The notes below the pieces were generated by a model, which saw only the letters and a program-made list of their open reading frames with translations, did no database searches and was not told where the DNA came from. Both the position numbers and the translations under genes were made by a program. From an uncultured Bacteroidota bacterium (GTDB lineage: Bacteria > Bacteroidota > Bacteroidia > Flavobacteriales > Flavobacteriaceae), in contig CAISUR010000263.1 of the NCBI GenBank assembly GCA_903888655.1, positions 1-6,143 on the forward strand: DNA of 6,143 bases, written 5' to 3'. Below, in pieces: positions 5,856 through 6,143 of this stretch; position 1 is the stretch's first letter; every line of letters starts with the position of its first letter.

Positions 5856-6143
5856 TTAGTCGGAAATAGTCATTTTTACTACTTCAATTTTTGTATTTGT
5901 TGCTTCTTCAATTACAAAATGAAAGTTTTCAATCACTATTTTATCCCCTTTTTCAGGAATTTCTTTTGATGAATTAACAATAAATCCTCCAAGCGTTCCA
6001 TAGGAATCATTTTCTGGAATATTTAATTTGTATTCTTCATTAATGTATTCAACATCCAACCTCGCCGAAAAAACATAGGTATTTTCATCTATCTGTTTTT
6101 CTATAAGCTCCTCATCGCTATCGTGTTCATCTTCAATCTCTCC
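5856..6143 (-). CDS. CNNM/CorC (HlyC) family protein, C-terminal end only
   Basis: The frame is open from the right edge to a TAA at 5856 and encodes the last 95 residues of a larger protein. It begins in the acidic stretch GEIEDEHDSDEEL, typical of the linker between the CBS pair and the C-terminal CorC_HlyC (transporter-associated) domain. That domain then follows: FSARLDVEYIN, a GTLGGFIV segment, the EKGDKIVIENFHFVIEEA strand pair and a final KIEVVKMTISD. Full-length members have an N-terminal CNNM membrane domain and two CBS domains, usually about 430 residues in all, and are linked to Mg2+/Co2+ transport; those parts lie outside the window. A TTG at 6059 is not the start, because the family sequence continues upstream of it. 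The gliding protein GldE belongs to the same family, but its usual neighbours (gldD, ssb, mutY) are not seen here, so a general family paralogue is more likely. Confidence 0.85.
   Translation of the reverse strand, partial: GEIEDEHDSDEELIEKQIDENTYVFSARLDVEYINEEYKLNIPENDSYGTLGGFIVNSSKEIPEKGDKIVIENFHFVIEEATNTKIEVVKMTISD

Noticed and set aside
5856..6143. Gliding motility protein GldE
   Set aside because: Same family, but the expected gldD, ssb or mutY neighbours are absent and only the C-terminal domain is visible, so the specific name is not supported.
1..6143. Novel system, mobile element, CRISPR array, defence cluster or RNA gene
   Set aside because: Both strands were read for long terminal inverted repeats, transposase motifs, spaced direct repeats, tRNA-like folds and small two-gene cassettes. 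Nothing was found; the genes belong to common conserved families with even base composition.

Overview
The window looks like ordinary chromosomal sequence from a member of the Bacteroidota, most probably Flavobacterium or a close relative. Four things point there. The DNA is strongly AT-rich. Shine-Dalgarno sites are absent. Several genes are preceded by the Bacteroidota-type -7 promoter element TAnnTTTG, some with a -33 TTG. The protein families also read as flavobacterial: a RecR of about 206 residues, a CoA-binding protein ending ACTLVLL, a membrane-anchored parvulin ending DNRLEFY, and a CorC/HlyC-type protein.

Layout from left to right. The left edge holds the first dozen codons of a minus-strand gene that starts with a signal-peptide-like sequence and has its own -7 element. 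Next is recR (minus, 109-729) with a weak terminator after it. A 135-bp divergent intergenic region carries a tandem heptamer and leads to a sodium:solute symporter (plus, 865-2361). The symporter converges on a small CoA-binding protein (minus, 2358-2723), and the two stop codons share one TTAA. A 90-bp divergent promoter region then separates the CoA-binding gene from a MarC-family membrane protein (plus, 2814-3449). MarC converges on a large membrane-anchored peptidyl-prolyl isomerase (minus, 3651-5747), with one bidirectional terminator hairpin between them. At the right edge is the 3' end of a CNNM/CorC (HlyC) family gene (minus, 5856-6143), upstream of and co-directional with the isomerase gene.

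Functionally these are unlinked housekeeping genes: recombinational repair (RecR), solute uptake (symporter), a Rossmann CoA-binding protein of unknown role, an integral membrane protein of uncertain function (MarC), envelope protein folding (the PpiD-like isomerase) and a putative ion-transport protein (CorC-like). Most appear to be transcribed singly from their own promoters. I see no mobile element, CRISPR array, RNA gene, toxin-antitoxin pair or defence locus, and no new biological system. The points worth a second look are small: two start codons placed exactly 4 nt after a -7 element (probable leaderless mRNAs), the shared stop, the heptamer repeat, start-site corrections, and a substitution at a predicted sodium site.
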